Origin: RGIG2000 sp045612665
Lineage (GTDB): Bacteria; Bacillota; Clostridia; Oscillospirales; CAG-272
Direction: 5' to 3'
NCBI GenBank assembly: GCA_045612665.1
Contig: JAZKZO010000038.1
Coordinates: 1-64,000 of the forward strand
Length of the DNA: 64,000 nucleotides
In this document: positions 17,628-27,064 of the stretch, piece after piece
Position numbering within the stretch: position 1 is the stretch's first letter
How the letters are laid out: every line of letters begins with the position of its first letter
The notes under the pieces: generated by a model
The model's input: the letters and a program-made list of their open reading frames with translations, nothing else
What the model was told of the DNA's origin: nothing
Databases searched by the model: none
Translations under genes and position numbers: made by a program

Positions 17628-18486
17628 TCTTGCCACCTCCCTCTTTAAGAGCTGACAATGCCTCTACTGCGCCCTCAACGGTGTAGATATCCTTCGATAT
17701 GCTTACGCCCTTTTCGCGAAGTGAGGTTATAATTTTAGCAATTTCGGGAACGTCAAGTCCTGCGCTTTGCAAAAGCTTAACCTGTGAGAATACATCCTTT
17801 GGCTCGCCCTCTAAAATAAGCTTGCCGTGCGACATAACGATAATTCTATCGCAATACATCGCCATATCCTCCATGCTGTGGCTAACGATAACGACGCTTG
17901 TGCCACTTTCTCTTTGATATTTACGAATACCGCCGAGAATTTCGCGCCTTCCTCTTGGGTCAAGACCTGCCGCAGGCTCGTCAAGAACGAGAAGCTTTGG
18001 CTCCATAGCCATTACTCCTGCGAGGGCAACTCTTCTCTTTTGTCCACCTGAAAGATCGAACGGAGATTTATCAAGAGTGTCGTCATCAAGACCGCAAAAT
18101 CTTGCACTTTTAGCCACCCTGTGTTTAATTTCCTCGTCATCGAGCCCCATATTTTTCGGTCCGTATGCGATATCCTCGCGTGCGGTTTCGGCAAAAAGCT
18201 GATACTCGGGATACTGCATTACCATACCGACCTTAAAGCGAACCTTACCTATTTGCTTCGGCTTTGCCCATATGTCCTCATCGTCAACCGTAACGCGTCC
18301 GCTATCGGGTCTTATGAGGCCGTTAAACATTTGAACAAGAGTCGATTTGCCCGATCCTGTGTGTCCAATTATGCCTGTTATTAAATTTTCCTCGATAGCT
18401 AGATCGACATTATCGAGCGCGTGAATTTCGTACGGAGATTTTTTACCGTAAACGAAGCTTACGCCCTCAAGCTTAACTATTGACAT
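17617..18486 (-). CDS. ecfA2: energy-coupling factor transporter ATPase 2
   Basis: A 289-residue ABC ATPase. Walker A GHTGSGKST (residues 41-49), signature LSGGQKRRV, and Walker B LLVLDEPAAGLDPRGRR are all present. The second of the EcfA pair by position and by the APAAGLDP-type Walker B region. It hydrolyses ATP with EcfA1 to drive S-component toppling through EcfT. It starts 9 bases after ecfA1 and overlaps ecfT. Confidence 0.92.
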   Translation of the reverse strand: MSIVKLEGVSFVYGKKSPYEIHALDNVDLAIEENLITGIIGHTGSGKSTLVQMFNGLIRPDSGRVTVDDEDIWAKPKQIGKVRFKVGMVMQYPEYQLFAETAREDIAYGPKNMGLDDEEIKHRVAKSARFCGLDDDTLDKSPFDLSGGQKRRVALAGVMAMEPKLLVLDEPAAGLDPRGRREILGGIRKYQRESGTSVVIVSHSMEDMAMYCDRIIVMSHGKLILEGEPKDVFSQVKLLQSAGLDVPEIAKIITSLREKGVSISKDIYTVEGAVEALSALKEGGGKNVL

Positions 18487-18495
18487 ATCATTACC

Positions 18496-19359
18496 TTACT
18501 TGTTAAATTCCTTTTGAATAAGCTCTGCGCAGGTGTCAAAATCATACACACCAAGCGGTATATCGAGCTTAAGCTCCTTGTTTAGCTTATAAATAAGCTC
18601 TACTGACTGGGGCACCTCAAGACCTGCCTGCCAAAGCTTTTCGATTTGGCAAAAGACGTCGTTTGGCTTGCCCTCTAAATACTTTTCTCCGCCCTTCATA
18701 ACCATTACTCGGTCTGCCATTACAGCCTCGTTCATATAGTGCGTGATTAGTATTACGGTTATTCCCTCCTCGCGATTTAAGCGAAGGATTGTATTCATTA
18801 CGTCGCGTCGTCCTATCGGATCAAGCATTGCTGTTGATTCATCAAAGACGATACACTTTGGCTTCATAGCAATAATGCCCGCAATCGCAACTCTCTGCTT
18901 TTGACCGCCCGAGAGCTTATGAGGTGCGTGTCTTGCATATTCGCTCATATTTACAATCGAGAGTGCCTCATCGACTCTGCGTCGAATTTCAGTTGGCTCA
19001 ACTCCGAGGTTTTCAGGTCCGAATGCAACGTCCTCTTCAACAATTGTTGCTACGATTTGGTTGTCGGGATTTTGAAACACCATTCCGATTTTCTTACGGA
19101 CATCGAGCACGTCACTCTCGCTGATTTCCTTATCGGTTATATCCTTGCCGTCTATAAATATTTTACCGTCGTTTGGCGAAAGTATCATATTCATAAGCTT
19201 TGCACAGGTTGACTTGCCCGAGCCGTTATGACCGAGAATTGCCACGAATTCGCCCTCGTTTATCTCAAACGAGAGGTTTTTCACGGCATACAAGCCCTTT
19301 TCCTGCTCATCGCCAGGATAGGAATAGGAAACGTTCTCAAATCTTATGATAGGATTCAT
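18496..19359 (-). CDS. ecfA1: energy-coupling factor transporter ATPase 1
   Basis: A 287-residue ABC ATPase. Walker A GHNGSGKST (residues 43-51), Q-loop in MVFQNPDNQIV typical for EcfA1, signature LSGGQKQRV and Walker B CIVFDESTAMLDP (Ser in place of the usual Pro after DE, as in other EcfA1 proteins). AAGGAG before the start. It opens the ecf block, 20 bases after the upstream methyltransferase gene, so the whole run from ruvC to truA may be a single transcript. Confidence 0.92.
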   Translation of the reverse strand: MNPIIRFENVSYSYPGDEQEKGLYAVKNLSFEINEGEFVAILGHNGSGKSTCAKLMNMILSPNDGKIFIDGKDITDKEISESDVLDVRKKIGMVFQNPDNQIVATIVEEDVAFGPENLGVEPTEIRRRVDEALSIVNMSEYARHAPHKLSGGQKQRVAIAGIIAMKPKCIVFDESTAMLDPIGRRDVMNTILRLNREEGITVILITHYMNEAVMADRVMVMKGGEKYLEGKPNDVFCQIEKLWQAGLEVPQSVELIYKLNKELKLDIPLGVYDFDTCAELIQKEFNK

Positions 19360-19378
19360 ATTTCTCCTTGGTGAGATT

Positions 19379-20257
19379 TTATTTTTTTGTGGCTACCCAA
19401 CGCGCACTTGCGCCACACGGAAGATAGCTCTTTGTTTGCGTTACCGGAAGTGCAAGCTCGGCTGTGCTTGACTCTCCACCGTGCTTTGCTACAATTTCAA
19501 TATCAAGAACATAGCCCATTGTAAGCGCACTAAGTCCTGTGGTATATGAGTTTATAAGGAAGAATAGCGGATCATCTGAGAGCACCTTTTCGCAAAGTGC
19601 GACAAAGTCGCAAACCGCATCCTCAAGCTTCCAAACCTCTCCACCCGGTCCACGTCCGTATGACGGTGGGTCCATTATAACGGCATCGTATTTGTTACCG
19701 CGTCTGATTTCTCTTTCAACGAATTTACGGCAATCGTCAACGATGTATCTAACAGGTGCATCGCCAAGACCGCTAAGTGCGAGATTTTCCTTTGCGCAAG
19801 CGACCATTCCCTTTGATGCGTCAACGTGAACTACCTGAGCGCCAGCCTTGGCACAGGCTGCAGTAGCTCCACCGGTATAGGCGAAAAGGTTGAGCACCTT
19901 TACGTCCTTGCCCTCAGCTTTTCTCTTTTGGATAAGCTCGGAGAACCAATCCCAGTTAGCTGCCTGCTCAGGGAAAAGTCCTGTGTGCTTAAAGCCCATA
20001 GGCTTTAGTGCAAAGGTTAAATCCTTATAATTGATTGTCCACTTTTCGGGAACGTCGTTTTTTATCCAAGCGCCACCGCCCGAGCTTGAGCGACGGTAAA
20101 TTCCGTGTGCGCTCTTCCAAAGCTTGTGTGCGCGCTTTCCCTTCCATATTACCTGTGGGTCGGGACGGATGAGTATGTAATTTCCCCATCTTTCAAGTCT
20201 TTCTCCGTCCGAGGTATCAAGAAGCTCATAGTCCTTCCAATTATCTGCTACGTACAT
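19379..20257 (-). CDS. class I SAM-dependent methyltransferase, RlmI/RlmK-like
   Basis: A 292-residue protein. An N-terminal domain (RPDPQVIWKG...) is followed by a Rossmann methyltransferase fold with motif I VLNLFAYTGGATAACAKAG (about residues 120-138), an acidic residue after strand 2 (VHVDASKG) and the catalytic motif MDPPSYGRGPGG. This pattern is that of the RlmI/RlmK-type 23S rRNA m5C/m7G methyltransferases; the exact base is not assigned. The start at 20257 follows GAGGAC and lies 7 bases after the end of ruvC; a longer in-frame extension would overlap ruvC. Confidence 0.85.
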   Translation of the reverse strand: MYVADNWKDYELLDTSDGERLERWGNYILIRPDPQVIWKGKRAHKLWKSAHGIYRRSSSGGGAWIKNDVPEKWTINYKDLTFALKPMGFKHTGLFPEQAANWDWFSELIQKRKAEGKDVKVLNLFAYTGGATAACAKAGAQVVHVDASKGMVACAKENLALSGLGDAPVRYIVDDCRKFVEREIRRGNKYDAVIMDPPSYGRGPGGEVWKLEDAVCDFVALCEKVLSDDPLFFLINSYTTGLSALTMGYVLDIEIVAKHGGESSTAELALPVTQTKSYLPCGASARWVATKK

Positions 20258-20264
20258 ATTGTCC

Positions 20265-20762
20265 TCACATTGTATAGAATTTGCCGAGAATATTCGAGCC
20301 TGCGTGTCCTTGGCATATCGCGATTGCAAGAGCATCGGCTGTATCGTCGGGCTTTGGTGGCTTAGGAAGCTTTAAAATAGAGGTTACCATTGCGATTACC
20401 TGTTTTTTCTCGGCGCGTCCGTAGCCTACAACCGCCTGCTTTACCTGAAGCGGTGTATATTCTCTTATTTTAAGTCCCTTGGAGTGGGCAGCGAGAAGGA
20501 TTACTCCTCTTGCCTCGGCAACGCTAATTCCCGTCTTTTGGTTGGTGTTCCAAAAAAGCTCCTCTATTGCCATAACCTCGGGCTTGTACTTATCGATGAT
20601 GATATTCATTGAATCGTAAATTTGCTTTATGCGCTCCTCAACGGGCAAGCCCGCCTTGGTTTGAATCGAGCCATAGCCCATAACTCGAAATGCGCCCTTG
20701 TGATATTCAAGCACGCCCCAACCGACTATTGCAAGTCCTGGGTCAATTCCTAAAATTACCAT
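20265..20762 (-). CDS. ruvC: crossover junction endodeoxyribonuclease RuvC
   Basis: A 165-residue Holliday-junction resolvase. The four catalytic acids are visible: Asp7 (GIDPG), Glu67 (AIEELFW) and the pair Asp140/Asp143 in the motif PDDTADALA. Length is normal. GGAGGAG precedes the start and a perfect promoter lies 33 bases upstream. ruvA and ruvB lie 3 kb away on the opposite strand, separated by the DUF951 and YfhO genes. Confidence 0.95.
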   Translation of the reverse strand: MVILGIDPGLAIVGWGVLEYHKGAFRVMGYGSIQTKAGLPVEERIKQIYDSMNIIIDKYKPEVMAIEELFWNTNQKTGISVAEARGVILLAAHSKGLKIREYTPLQVKQAVVGYGRAEKKQVIAMVTSILKLPKPPKPDDTADALAIAICQGHAGSNILGKFYTM

Positions 20763-20794
20763 AGCTCTCCTCCGTGCATATTTTTACATTATAT

Positions 20795-20823
20795 ATTATA
20801 GCACAATATGCGTCGCATGTCAA
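20795..20823 (-). promoter_or_regulatory. consensus promoter of ruvC and downstream genes
   Basis: Minus strand: TTGACA (20818-20823), 17-bp spacer, TATAAT (20795-20800). Confidence 0.85.
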
Positions 20824-20867
20824 ATAAAATATATATTTTACGCACGAAAAATATATTTGTATAGAGG

Positions 20868-20896
20868 TTGATTTTTTGTGCAATATGTGGTAAAAT
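20868..20896 (+). promoter_or_regulatory. promoter of the DUF951-yfhO-ruvAB unit
   Basis: TTGATT (20868-20873), 17-bp spacer, TAAAAT (20891-20896). Divergent from the ruvC promoter with 44 bp between the -35 boxes. Confidence 0.7.
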
Positions 20897-20939
20897 GATT
20901 GTGTATAGACTTTTATTTTAATGCTTGGGGGAGTGTGCT

Positions 20940-21137
20940 ATGGCTTCTATTCCTGTTATAAACGTTGGAGATATTCTCGAAATGAAAAAGACTCATCCCT
21001 GTGGGGACAAGCGCTTTAAGGTTTTGAGAGTAGGCTCTGATATAAAGCTTTCCTGTGAGGGCTGCGGTCGCACAGTTACACTCGAAAGAGTAAAGGTTGA
21101 AAAAATGATTAAAAGGATTATTGAAAATAATGGATAA
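20940..21137 (+). CDS. DUF951 domain protein
   Basis: A 65-residue protein of the DUF951 family, widespread in Firmicutes. The typical core MKKTHPCGDKRFKVLRVG and the later pair CEGCGR are present; the three cysteines could form a small metal site. Function is unknown; in many Firmicutes it neighbours DNA-segregation or S6/Ssb genes. The ATG at 20940 follows GGGGGAG, better than an in-frame TTG five codons upstream. It overlaps the start of the YfhO gene by 8 bases. Confidence 0.88.
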   Translation: MASIPVINVGDILEMKKTHPCGDKRFKVLRVGSDIKLSCEGCGRTVTLERVKVEKMIKRIIENNG

Positions 21138-23952
21138 CTCTACAATCGCTGAAAAGAAAGGGTTTAAGGCTTGGCTTGGCAATGCTTGGGCTCGCCTTTG
21201 GTCCTTTACGAAGAGTAAAAAATATTTATATCCGTCGTTTTTGCTTCCTGTGGGAGTTATGCTCATAGTTTATGCAATCCTCGGAATTTTCCCGTTTGGT
21301 GAGCGCTCTGTTTTGACGCTCGATATGAACGCGCAATACATCTATTACTTTGAGCAGTTACGTGATATTTTGACAGGCAACGGCTCGCTCATTTACACCT
21401 GGGAAAGAGTGCTTGGCGGTGAGTTTTTAGGCTTCTTTGCTTACTACGTAGCCTCTCCTCTTGCCTTGCTTCTTATTTTCTTCCCACCGTCGCTTATGGT
21501 TGAGGCGGTAACGATTATGATGCTTATAAAGTGTGGCATCAGCGGAATTACCTTTGCAATTTATCTTGACAAGAGCGGAAGAAAAAGAAATGCGTATTCC
21601 TATGCTATGTTTGGCACAATGTATGCTCTTTGTGCTTATGCGATGGCATATCAGTCAAACACAATGTGGATGGATGCGCTTATGTGGCTACCACTTCTCA
21701 CTCTCGGCATTGAGTCGCTTGTGAAGGAAGGCAGATTTAAGCTATATATCGTAATGCTTTCTCTTATCATTTGGTCCAACTACTACGTTGGATATATGGT
21801 GTGCATTTACACTCTTATCTATTTCGTTTGCTACATTTGTGCGCACAAAACCGAGGATATAAACTCGATTGGCGAAAGATATCATCTTTTAAAGAGCCTT
21901 GCAAGGATTGCGATTGCCACGGTAGTTGCATTGCTTATGGTATCGATGGTTATCCTTTGCGCATACTACTCTATTCAATTTGGAAAGTCAAACGGCGAGA
22001 TTGCCAAGCTTGATTTCAAGCTTAGATTTGATTTCCTTGACCTTATTGCAAAATTCTTTATCGGCTCATATGACACAGTGCGTCCCGACGGACTTCCAAA
22101 CGTATATTCGGGAATTTTGGCACTGTTTATGTTGCCTGCATATTTCCTTACAAAGAAAATTGCTCCGCGTGAAAAATTTGCGTACGGCACGCTCGTGCTT
22201 GTATTCATTGCATCAATGTCTATAAACGCGCTTGACCTTGCGTGGCACGGTTTCCAAATGCCTGTATGGATGAATTACCGATACAGCTTTATGCTTTCGT
22301 TTATCGTTTTAATTCTTGCATACAAGGGCTTTGAGCTTTTTGCGGAGTTCGAATATAAAACTATAATTCAAATCGGCTCGCTTTTAACTTTACTCGTTTT
22401 AGTTATCCAAAAGACGGTTTTGCTTCCAAGGCACGAGGGCTCGGATACGACTCCTATGATGCCAAGCTATGAGCTTGTTTGGATTTCGCTTGTGTTTATC
22501 TTCATTTATCTTGCCGTTCTTTACTACAAGAAAAAGGAAAGCGTAAAAAAGATTGCCTCGGGCGTATTGCTTGGAGTCGTTGCCTTTGAGGCAGGCGTTG
22601 GCGCACTCATTAACTGGGGTGAAGAGGTAAACGACGTTGGTTGGGCAAAAAGACAGACCTACCGTGAATTTATTGATCGAATTGAGCCAACTGTTGACTA
22701 CGTGCTTGAAAACGACACCTCCTTCTACCGAATGGAAAAGGCGATTTTCAGAAAGCCAAACGAGAATTTTGCGCTTGATATAAGAGGACTTTCCGCCTCG
22801 ACCTCCACCTTTAACCGTGGAGTTATGAACCTAATGAACAACTGTGGCTTCTCTGCAAGATCGCATTGGAGCAAGTATATTGAAGGAAACGAGCTTGTTG
22901 ACTCAATTTTTGGAATTAAATACGTAATTTCAGATGACAAGACTCCCGTTTCTCATCTTTACATTCCAAGCGAGGGCAAGAACGGACTTACAATTTATGA
23001 AAATCCGTACTATCTCTCTATTGCTTACTGTGTAGATCCGAAAATGAAAGATTTACCGCTTAATAACGGAAGCAACAAAAATCCTGCCGACTATCTTGAA
23101 TATCTTGCTTCGGGTATGGTTGGCGAGGATGATTTGAAGTTCTTTAACAGCTGTTACTATTCCTATTTTGAAAGAGATAATTGCAGTAAATCGGGTGCTA
23201 CGGGCTCTAATATTTCCTTTGCACGCTCGGATTCTAACAGAAAGGCTTCGTTTACCTTCTCCGTTACCGCTTATACATCGGGTAGTATTTATATGTATCT
23301 TATGCCAAACGGCTCTAACAAAGAGGCGAAATACTACGTAAACGGCGAGGAAGCGGGCAAGGTGTTCGGTGATGAAACCGATACTATTCAAAATCTCGGC
23401 TATCACGAGGAAGGTGAAACCATCTACGTAAAGGTTGAGTTTGATGAAAGCAGAGTATCTCTTAACACCAAATCTCCTTTATTCTTCCAAATTAACCAAG
23501 AGCAATTTGAGGCTACCTTTAACGAGCTTAACGCAGGAGAAATGAACATTACCGACTTCTCTGACACAAGCTTCAAGGGAACGATTAATGCCGAGGAAAA
23601 CGAAATCGTTATGACAACTATTCCGTACGACCAATACTGGAAGGTATATGTTGACGGAGAAAGAGTTGAAACATACAAGGTGCTTGACTGTCTTCTCGCG
23701 TTTGATATTAGCGAGGGCGAGCATACAATCGAGATGAAGTATAGCTCAAAGGTGTTTAATATCGGTCTTATTCTTGGATTTATAGGTCTTAACGCATTTG
23801 TTGTGATGTGCGTTTTTGAAAAGAAATTCAGAGAAAAAATGGGATACGACAAGCAAATTGAGGACTCCGAAAATGTAAGCGAGCCACTTAACGAGCTTGA
23901 AAACGAAAATAAAACTGACAAAGAGGACAAAAACGATGATTTATCATGTTGA
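21130..23952 (+). CDS. YfhO family membrane protein
   Basis: A 940-residue protein with many membrane helices. The first half (about residues 35-430) holds roughly 11 hydrophobic segments; an early periplasmic-side loop carries the aspartate motif LTLDMNAQYIYYFEQLRD seen in GT-C-like YfhO proteins. A large extracellular domain (about 470-850) and one last helix (about 880) follow, then an acidic tail. YfhO of Bacillus is linked to glycosylation of lipoteichoic acid. The ATG at 21130 overlaps the DUF951 stop, and the end overlaps ruvA, so the four genes are tightly coupled. Confidence 0.85.
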   Translation: MDNSTIAEKKGFKAWLGNAWARLWSFTKSKKYLYPSFLLPVGVMLIVYAILGIFPFGERSVLTLDMNAQYIYYFEQLRDILTGNGSLIYTWERVLGGEFLGFFAYYVASPLALLLIFFPPSLMVEAVTIMMLIKCGISGITFAIYLDKSGRKRNAYSYAMFGTMYALCAYAMAYQSNTMWMDALMWLPLLTLGIESLVKEGRFKLYIVMLSLIIWSNYYVGYMVCIYTLIYFVCYICAHKTEDINSIGERYHLLKSLARIAIATVVALLMVSMVILCAYYSIQFGKSNGEIAKLDFKLRFDFLDLIAKFFIGSYDTVRPDGLPNVYSGILALFMLPAYFLTKKIAPREKFAYGTLVLVFIASMSINALDLAWHGFQMPVWMNYRYSFMLSFIVLILAYKGFELFAEFEYKTIIQIGSLLTLLVLVIQKTVLLPRHEGSDTTPMMPSYELVWISLVFIFIYLAVLYYKKKESVKKIASGVLLGVVAFEAGVGALINWGEEVNDVGWAKRQTYREFIDRIEPTVDYVLENDTSFYRMEKAIFRKPNENFALDIRGLSASTSTFNRGVMNLMNNCGFSARSHWSKYIEGNELVDSIFGIKYVISDDKTPVSHLYIPSEGKNGLTIYENPYYLSIAYCVDPKMKDLPLNNGSNKNPADYLEYLASGMVGEDDLKFFNSCYYSYFERDNCSKSGATGSNISFARSDSNRKASFTFSVTAYTSGSIYMYLMPNGSNKEAKYYVNGEEAGKVFGDETDTIQNLGYHEEGETIYVKVEFDESRVSLNTKSPLFFQINQEQFEATFNELNAGEMNITDFSDTSFKGTINAEENEIVMTTIPYDQYWKVYVDGERVETYKVLDCLLAFDISEGEHTIEMKYSSKVFNIGLILGFIGLNAFVVMCVFEKKFREKMGYDKQIEDSENVSEPLNELENENKTDKEDKNDDLSC

Positions 23953-24550
23953 CGGTTCGCTTGACCTTTGCGAGGTTGGCGGATGCGTAATCGACTGCTG
24001 TGGCGTGGGATATAGATTAGCCATTAGCGACAACACGTATTCGGCAATTTGCGCACACGTAGGTGAGCGAATGAAGCTTTTAACATATTTACAGGTACGC
24101 GAGGACGGAGTTGAGCTTTTTGGCTTTAAGGATGCCGACGAGCTTGGTGCATTCAAGCTTCTTATAACCGTTTCGGGTGTTGGTCCGAAGGCTGCATTAT
24201 CTATTCTCTCTCTATTCACCTATGACAAGCTTTACGGTGCAATTTGTGCCGAGGATACAAAGGCTATCGCGCGTGCAAACGGCATTGGTGCTAAAACTGC
24301 GGCGCGTGTTGTGCTTGAGCTTCACGACAAGGTTTCAAAGCTTTACTTCTCATCGGGCATATCGGCTACACCTAGCGCTGTCGGTGGTAACACTACTATC
24401 GTTAAGGGCAAGGGCAATCTCGGTGAAGCGCTTGATGCTCTTATTGTTCTTGGATACGGACGCACTGAGGCGCAAAGAGCGCTTTCGGGCATTGATCCAA
24501 CGCTTAGTGTTGAAAAAATCATTCCGCTTGCTTTGGCGAAGCTTATTTAA
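23936..24550 (+). CDS. ruvA: Holliday junction branch migration protein RuvA
   Basis: A 204-residue RuvA with the three usual parts: N-terminal OB fold (residues 1-62), two helix-hairpin-helix motifs around LITVSGVGPKAALSIL and IARANGIGAKTAARVVLEL, and a C-terminal RuvB-binding helical domain (EALDALIVLGYGRTEAQRAL). The ATG at 23936, after AGAGGAC, overlaps the YfhO end by 17 bases. It binds four-way junctions and loads RuvB. Confidence 0.95.
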   Translation: MIYHVDGSLDLCEVGGCVIDCCGVGYRLAISDNTYSAICAHVGERMKLLTYLQVREDGVELFGFKDADELGAFKLLITVSGVGPKAALSILSLFTYDKLYGAICAEDTKAIARANGIGAKTAARVVLELHDKVSKLYFSSGISATPSAVGGNTTIVKGKGNLGEALDALIVLGYGRTEAQRALSGIDPTLSVEKIIPLALAKLI

Positions 24551-24563
24551 GGTGGTGTAAAAG

Positions 24564-25616
24564 ATGATTGAAGAATTTGAATTTGACTATGAAAACCGAA
24601 TAGTTTCAACCGAGGCATCAGGCGAGGACGTTGAGGCTGAAATCAGCCTTAGACCTAAGGCGTTCGACGAATATATCGGACAGGAAAAGGTAAAGGACCT
24701 TTTGAAGGTTTATATTGATGCTGCAAAAGGCAGAGGCGACGCGCTCGACCACGTTCTTCTCTATGGCCCTCCAGGTCTTGGTAAGACTACTCTTTCAGGA
24801 ATTATAGCCACAGAAATGGGCGTTAATTTCCGTGTAACGTCAGGTCCTGCAATCGAAAAGCAGGGCGACCTAGCGGCTATTCTTACAAACCTTGCGCCGG
24901 GGGACGTGCTTTTTATTGACGAAATCCACCGTCTTTCAAGGAATATTGAGGAAATACTTTATCCTGCAATGGAGGACTACGTTCTCGACATTATTATCGG
25001 TAAAGGACCTGCGGCAAGAAGCATTAGAGTTCCACTTCCAAGATTCACCTTGGTTGGTGCGACAACTCGTGCAGGACAGCTTACAACTCCTTTAAGAGAT
25101 AGATTCGGTGTGCTTTTGAAGCTTGAGCTTTACACTCCCGACGAGCTTGCAACCATTGTTAAGAGAAGTGCTTCTCTTCTCGGTGTTGAGATTACCGACG
25201 AGGGTGCTTACGAGCTTGCCTCACGCTCACGCGGAACACCTCGTATTGCAAATAGACTTTTGAAGCGTGTGCGCGATTATGCACAGGTTAAGGGAGATGG
25301 CAAAATCACTCTTGATATGGCAAGAAAATCGCTCTCTGCTCTTGAAATTGACGAGCTTGGTCTTGACAATACCGACAGACGCATGCTCGAAACCATCATT
25401 AAGTTTTATGACGGCGGTCCTGTTGGACTTGAAACGCTTAGCGCTACAATCGGTGAGGAAAGCATCACAATTGAGGACGTGTACGAGCCTTATCTTATGC
25501 AAATCGGATTTTTGAACCGTACTCCAAGAGGAAGATGTGTAACAAGACTCGCCTACGAGCATCTTGGCATTCCATACAACAAGGCAGGAACAACTATTCC
25601 GATAACCGAGCTATAA
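24564..25616 (+). CDS. ruvB: Holliday junction branch migration ATPase RuvB
   Basis: A 350-residue AAA+ motor. Walker A GPPGLGKTT (residues 68-76), Walker B FIDEIHRL, sensor I GATTRAG, sensor II with the arginine of SRGTPRIANRLLKRVRD, and a C-terminal winged-helix domain ending in FLNRTPRGR. Length is normal. AAGGTGGTG lies before the start, 13 bases after ruvA. A strong terminator follows. Confidence 0.96.
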   Translation: MIEEFEFDYENRIVSTEASGEDVEAEISLRPKAFDEYIGQEKVKDLLKVYIDAAKGRGDALDHVLLYGPPGLGKTTLSGIIATEMGVNFRVTSGPAIEKQGDLAAILTNLAPGDVLFIDEIHRLSRNIEEILYPAMEDYVLDIIIGKGPAARSIRVPLPRFTLVGATTRAGQLTTPLRDRFGVLLKLELYTPDELATIVKRSASLLGVEITDEGAYELASRSRGTPRIANRLLKRVRDYAQVKGDGKITLDMARKSLSALEIDELGLDNTDRRMLETIIKFYDGGPVGLETLSATIGEESITIEDVYEPYLMQIGFLNRTPRGRCVTRLAYEHLGIPYNKAGTTIPITEL

Positions 25617-25617
25617 T

Positions 25618-25646
25618 AAAAATCCCCCATTTTGGGGGATTTTTTG
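25618..25646 (+). terminator. terminator of ruvAB
   Basis: AATCCCCCA and TGGGGGATT around TTT, then a T-run; also usable by the converging gene. Confidence 0.88.
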
Positions 25647-25651
25647 CGCCA

Positions 25652-27064
25652 TTATGGCTTCTTACGACGGAATATCAGACGAGAAAGCGCCTGAGAGTTA
25701 AACGGAATTAACGGATACAGGTACGAGCGTTTTCCGTTTATTGTTGCGTTTGTAGCTATTAAAATTATGCCTATCAGCATACCTAGCGCAAAGCCCCACA
25801 CATTGAAAAGGGCTATCAAAATCAAGGTTAGCATACGCACGAATTTAAAGGCATAGCCAAGCTCGTAATTTGATTGGGTAAAGGACGCCATTGACACGAT
25901 TGCCATATAAAAGATAACATCGGCGCTAAGCCAACCGACCTGTACTGCGAAATCTCCAAGCAAAAGTCCACCGATAACTCCAAAGGAATTCGACATAACG
26001 CTAGGAGTATTAAGCGAGGCGAGCTTCAAGCCGTCTATTACTAGCTCAACGATTAAAAGCTGAGCCAAAATTGGTATATTCCCTGCATCTCTCGGAATTA
26101 AAAATTCGAGCCCCTGTGGCATTAAATTAGGATTTGTGATAAGCAAATACCACACAGGAATAAGCACTATCGCGCTCCAAAAGACGAGCTGTCTTACTAT
26201 TCTAAGATACGAGCCTGTAAAGGGTGGAAAATAGTAATCGTCCGTTTCCTGTAAAAAATCAAATATACCTGTCGGCAATATAAGAGCCTCGGGAGAATTG
26301 TCGCAAATAACGATTATGCTACCCTCTAAAATAGAGGCACAGGCACTGTCGGGGCGCTCCGTGCATCTAACCTTTGGAAAGGGATTATACCACTTGTGCC
26401 GTATCAGGCATTCGATAAGGCTTTGGTGTCCCATAACGAGCGCATCGGTCCTTATTTCGCTTATTCTCTTTTCGATTTCCGCTACATATTTCGGATTTGC
26501 CTTGCCTTTTATATAAACAATTGATATATCGGTTTTTGAGCTTTCTCCAACGCTTGCATACTTAACAACGAGGTTTGTATCTCTAATTCTACGCCTTATC
26601 ATAGCGGTATTAAAAAGCATAGTTTCAACAAAGCCGTCGCGCGAGCCACGCATTACCTTATCGTTTTCGGGCTCTGCTGTTACTCTTGCGGGATACGAGC
26701 GTGCATCGACTATTATTGCGCCATCGTAAAAGGCATCTGAAACGATAAGTGAGCAACCGCTAAGAACGAATTTTTCGGCTTTATCAATATCATAACAGCC
26801 GTCAACCTCGACACTCGGCACGCTTTGCTTTATAAAATCATCTACGGTTTTTGCCTCGGTTGCGCCAAACTCCTTTACAGTCGAAAGGTGCATCATAAGC
26901 TTTTGCATAATAGCTGCGCTGACAAAGCCGTCGACGTAATACATAACCACTCGGTGCGAGTTTATGAGCATTTCTCGCTTTATTATATCAAAATTTTCTC
27001 TTACGTTAAGCTCGGTGTCCAAGGTGTCGATATTTAATGCAAAATCTGGCGAAAATTTACGCAT
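25652..27064 (-). CDS. SpoVAF/GerA-family spore germination membrane protein
   Basis: A 470-residue protein of the GerA/SpoVAF family. The soluble N-terminal half holds the family motif SRDGFVETMLFNTAMIRRRIRDTNL (about residues 185-210) and the C-terminal half about five membrane helices, including the PTGIFDFLQETDDYYFPP entry motif. GerA-type A subunits form nutrient receptors in the inner spore membrane; SpoVAF aids dipicolinate release. No B or C subunit gene is adjacent, which favours the SpoVAF side. The start at 27064 is fixed by GCGGAGG, which lies inside a terminator-like hairpin (separate entry). Confidence 0.85.
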   Translation of the reverse strand: MRKFSPDFALNIDTLDTELNVRENFDIIKREMLINSHRVVMYYVDGFVSAAIMQKLMMHLSTVKEFGATEAKTVDDFIKQSVPSVEVDGCYDIDKAEKFVLSGCSLIVSDAFYDGAIIVDARSYPARVTAEPENDKVMRGSRDGFVETMLFNTAMIRRRIRDTNLVVKYASVGESSKTDISIVYIKGKANPKYVAEIEKRISEIRTDALVMGHQSLIECLIRHKWYNPFPKVRCTERPDSACASILEGSIIVICDNSPEALILPTGIFDFLQETDDYYFPPFTGSYLRIVRQLVFWSAIVLIPVWYLLITNPNLMPQGLEFLIPRDAGNIPILAQLLIVELVIDGLKLASLNTPSVMSNSFGVIGGLLLGDFAVQVGWLSADVIFYMAIVSMASFTQSNYELGYAFKFVRMLTLILIALFNVWGFALGMLIGIILIATNATINGKRSYLYPLIPFNSQALSRLIFRRKKP

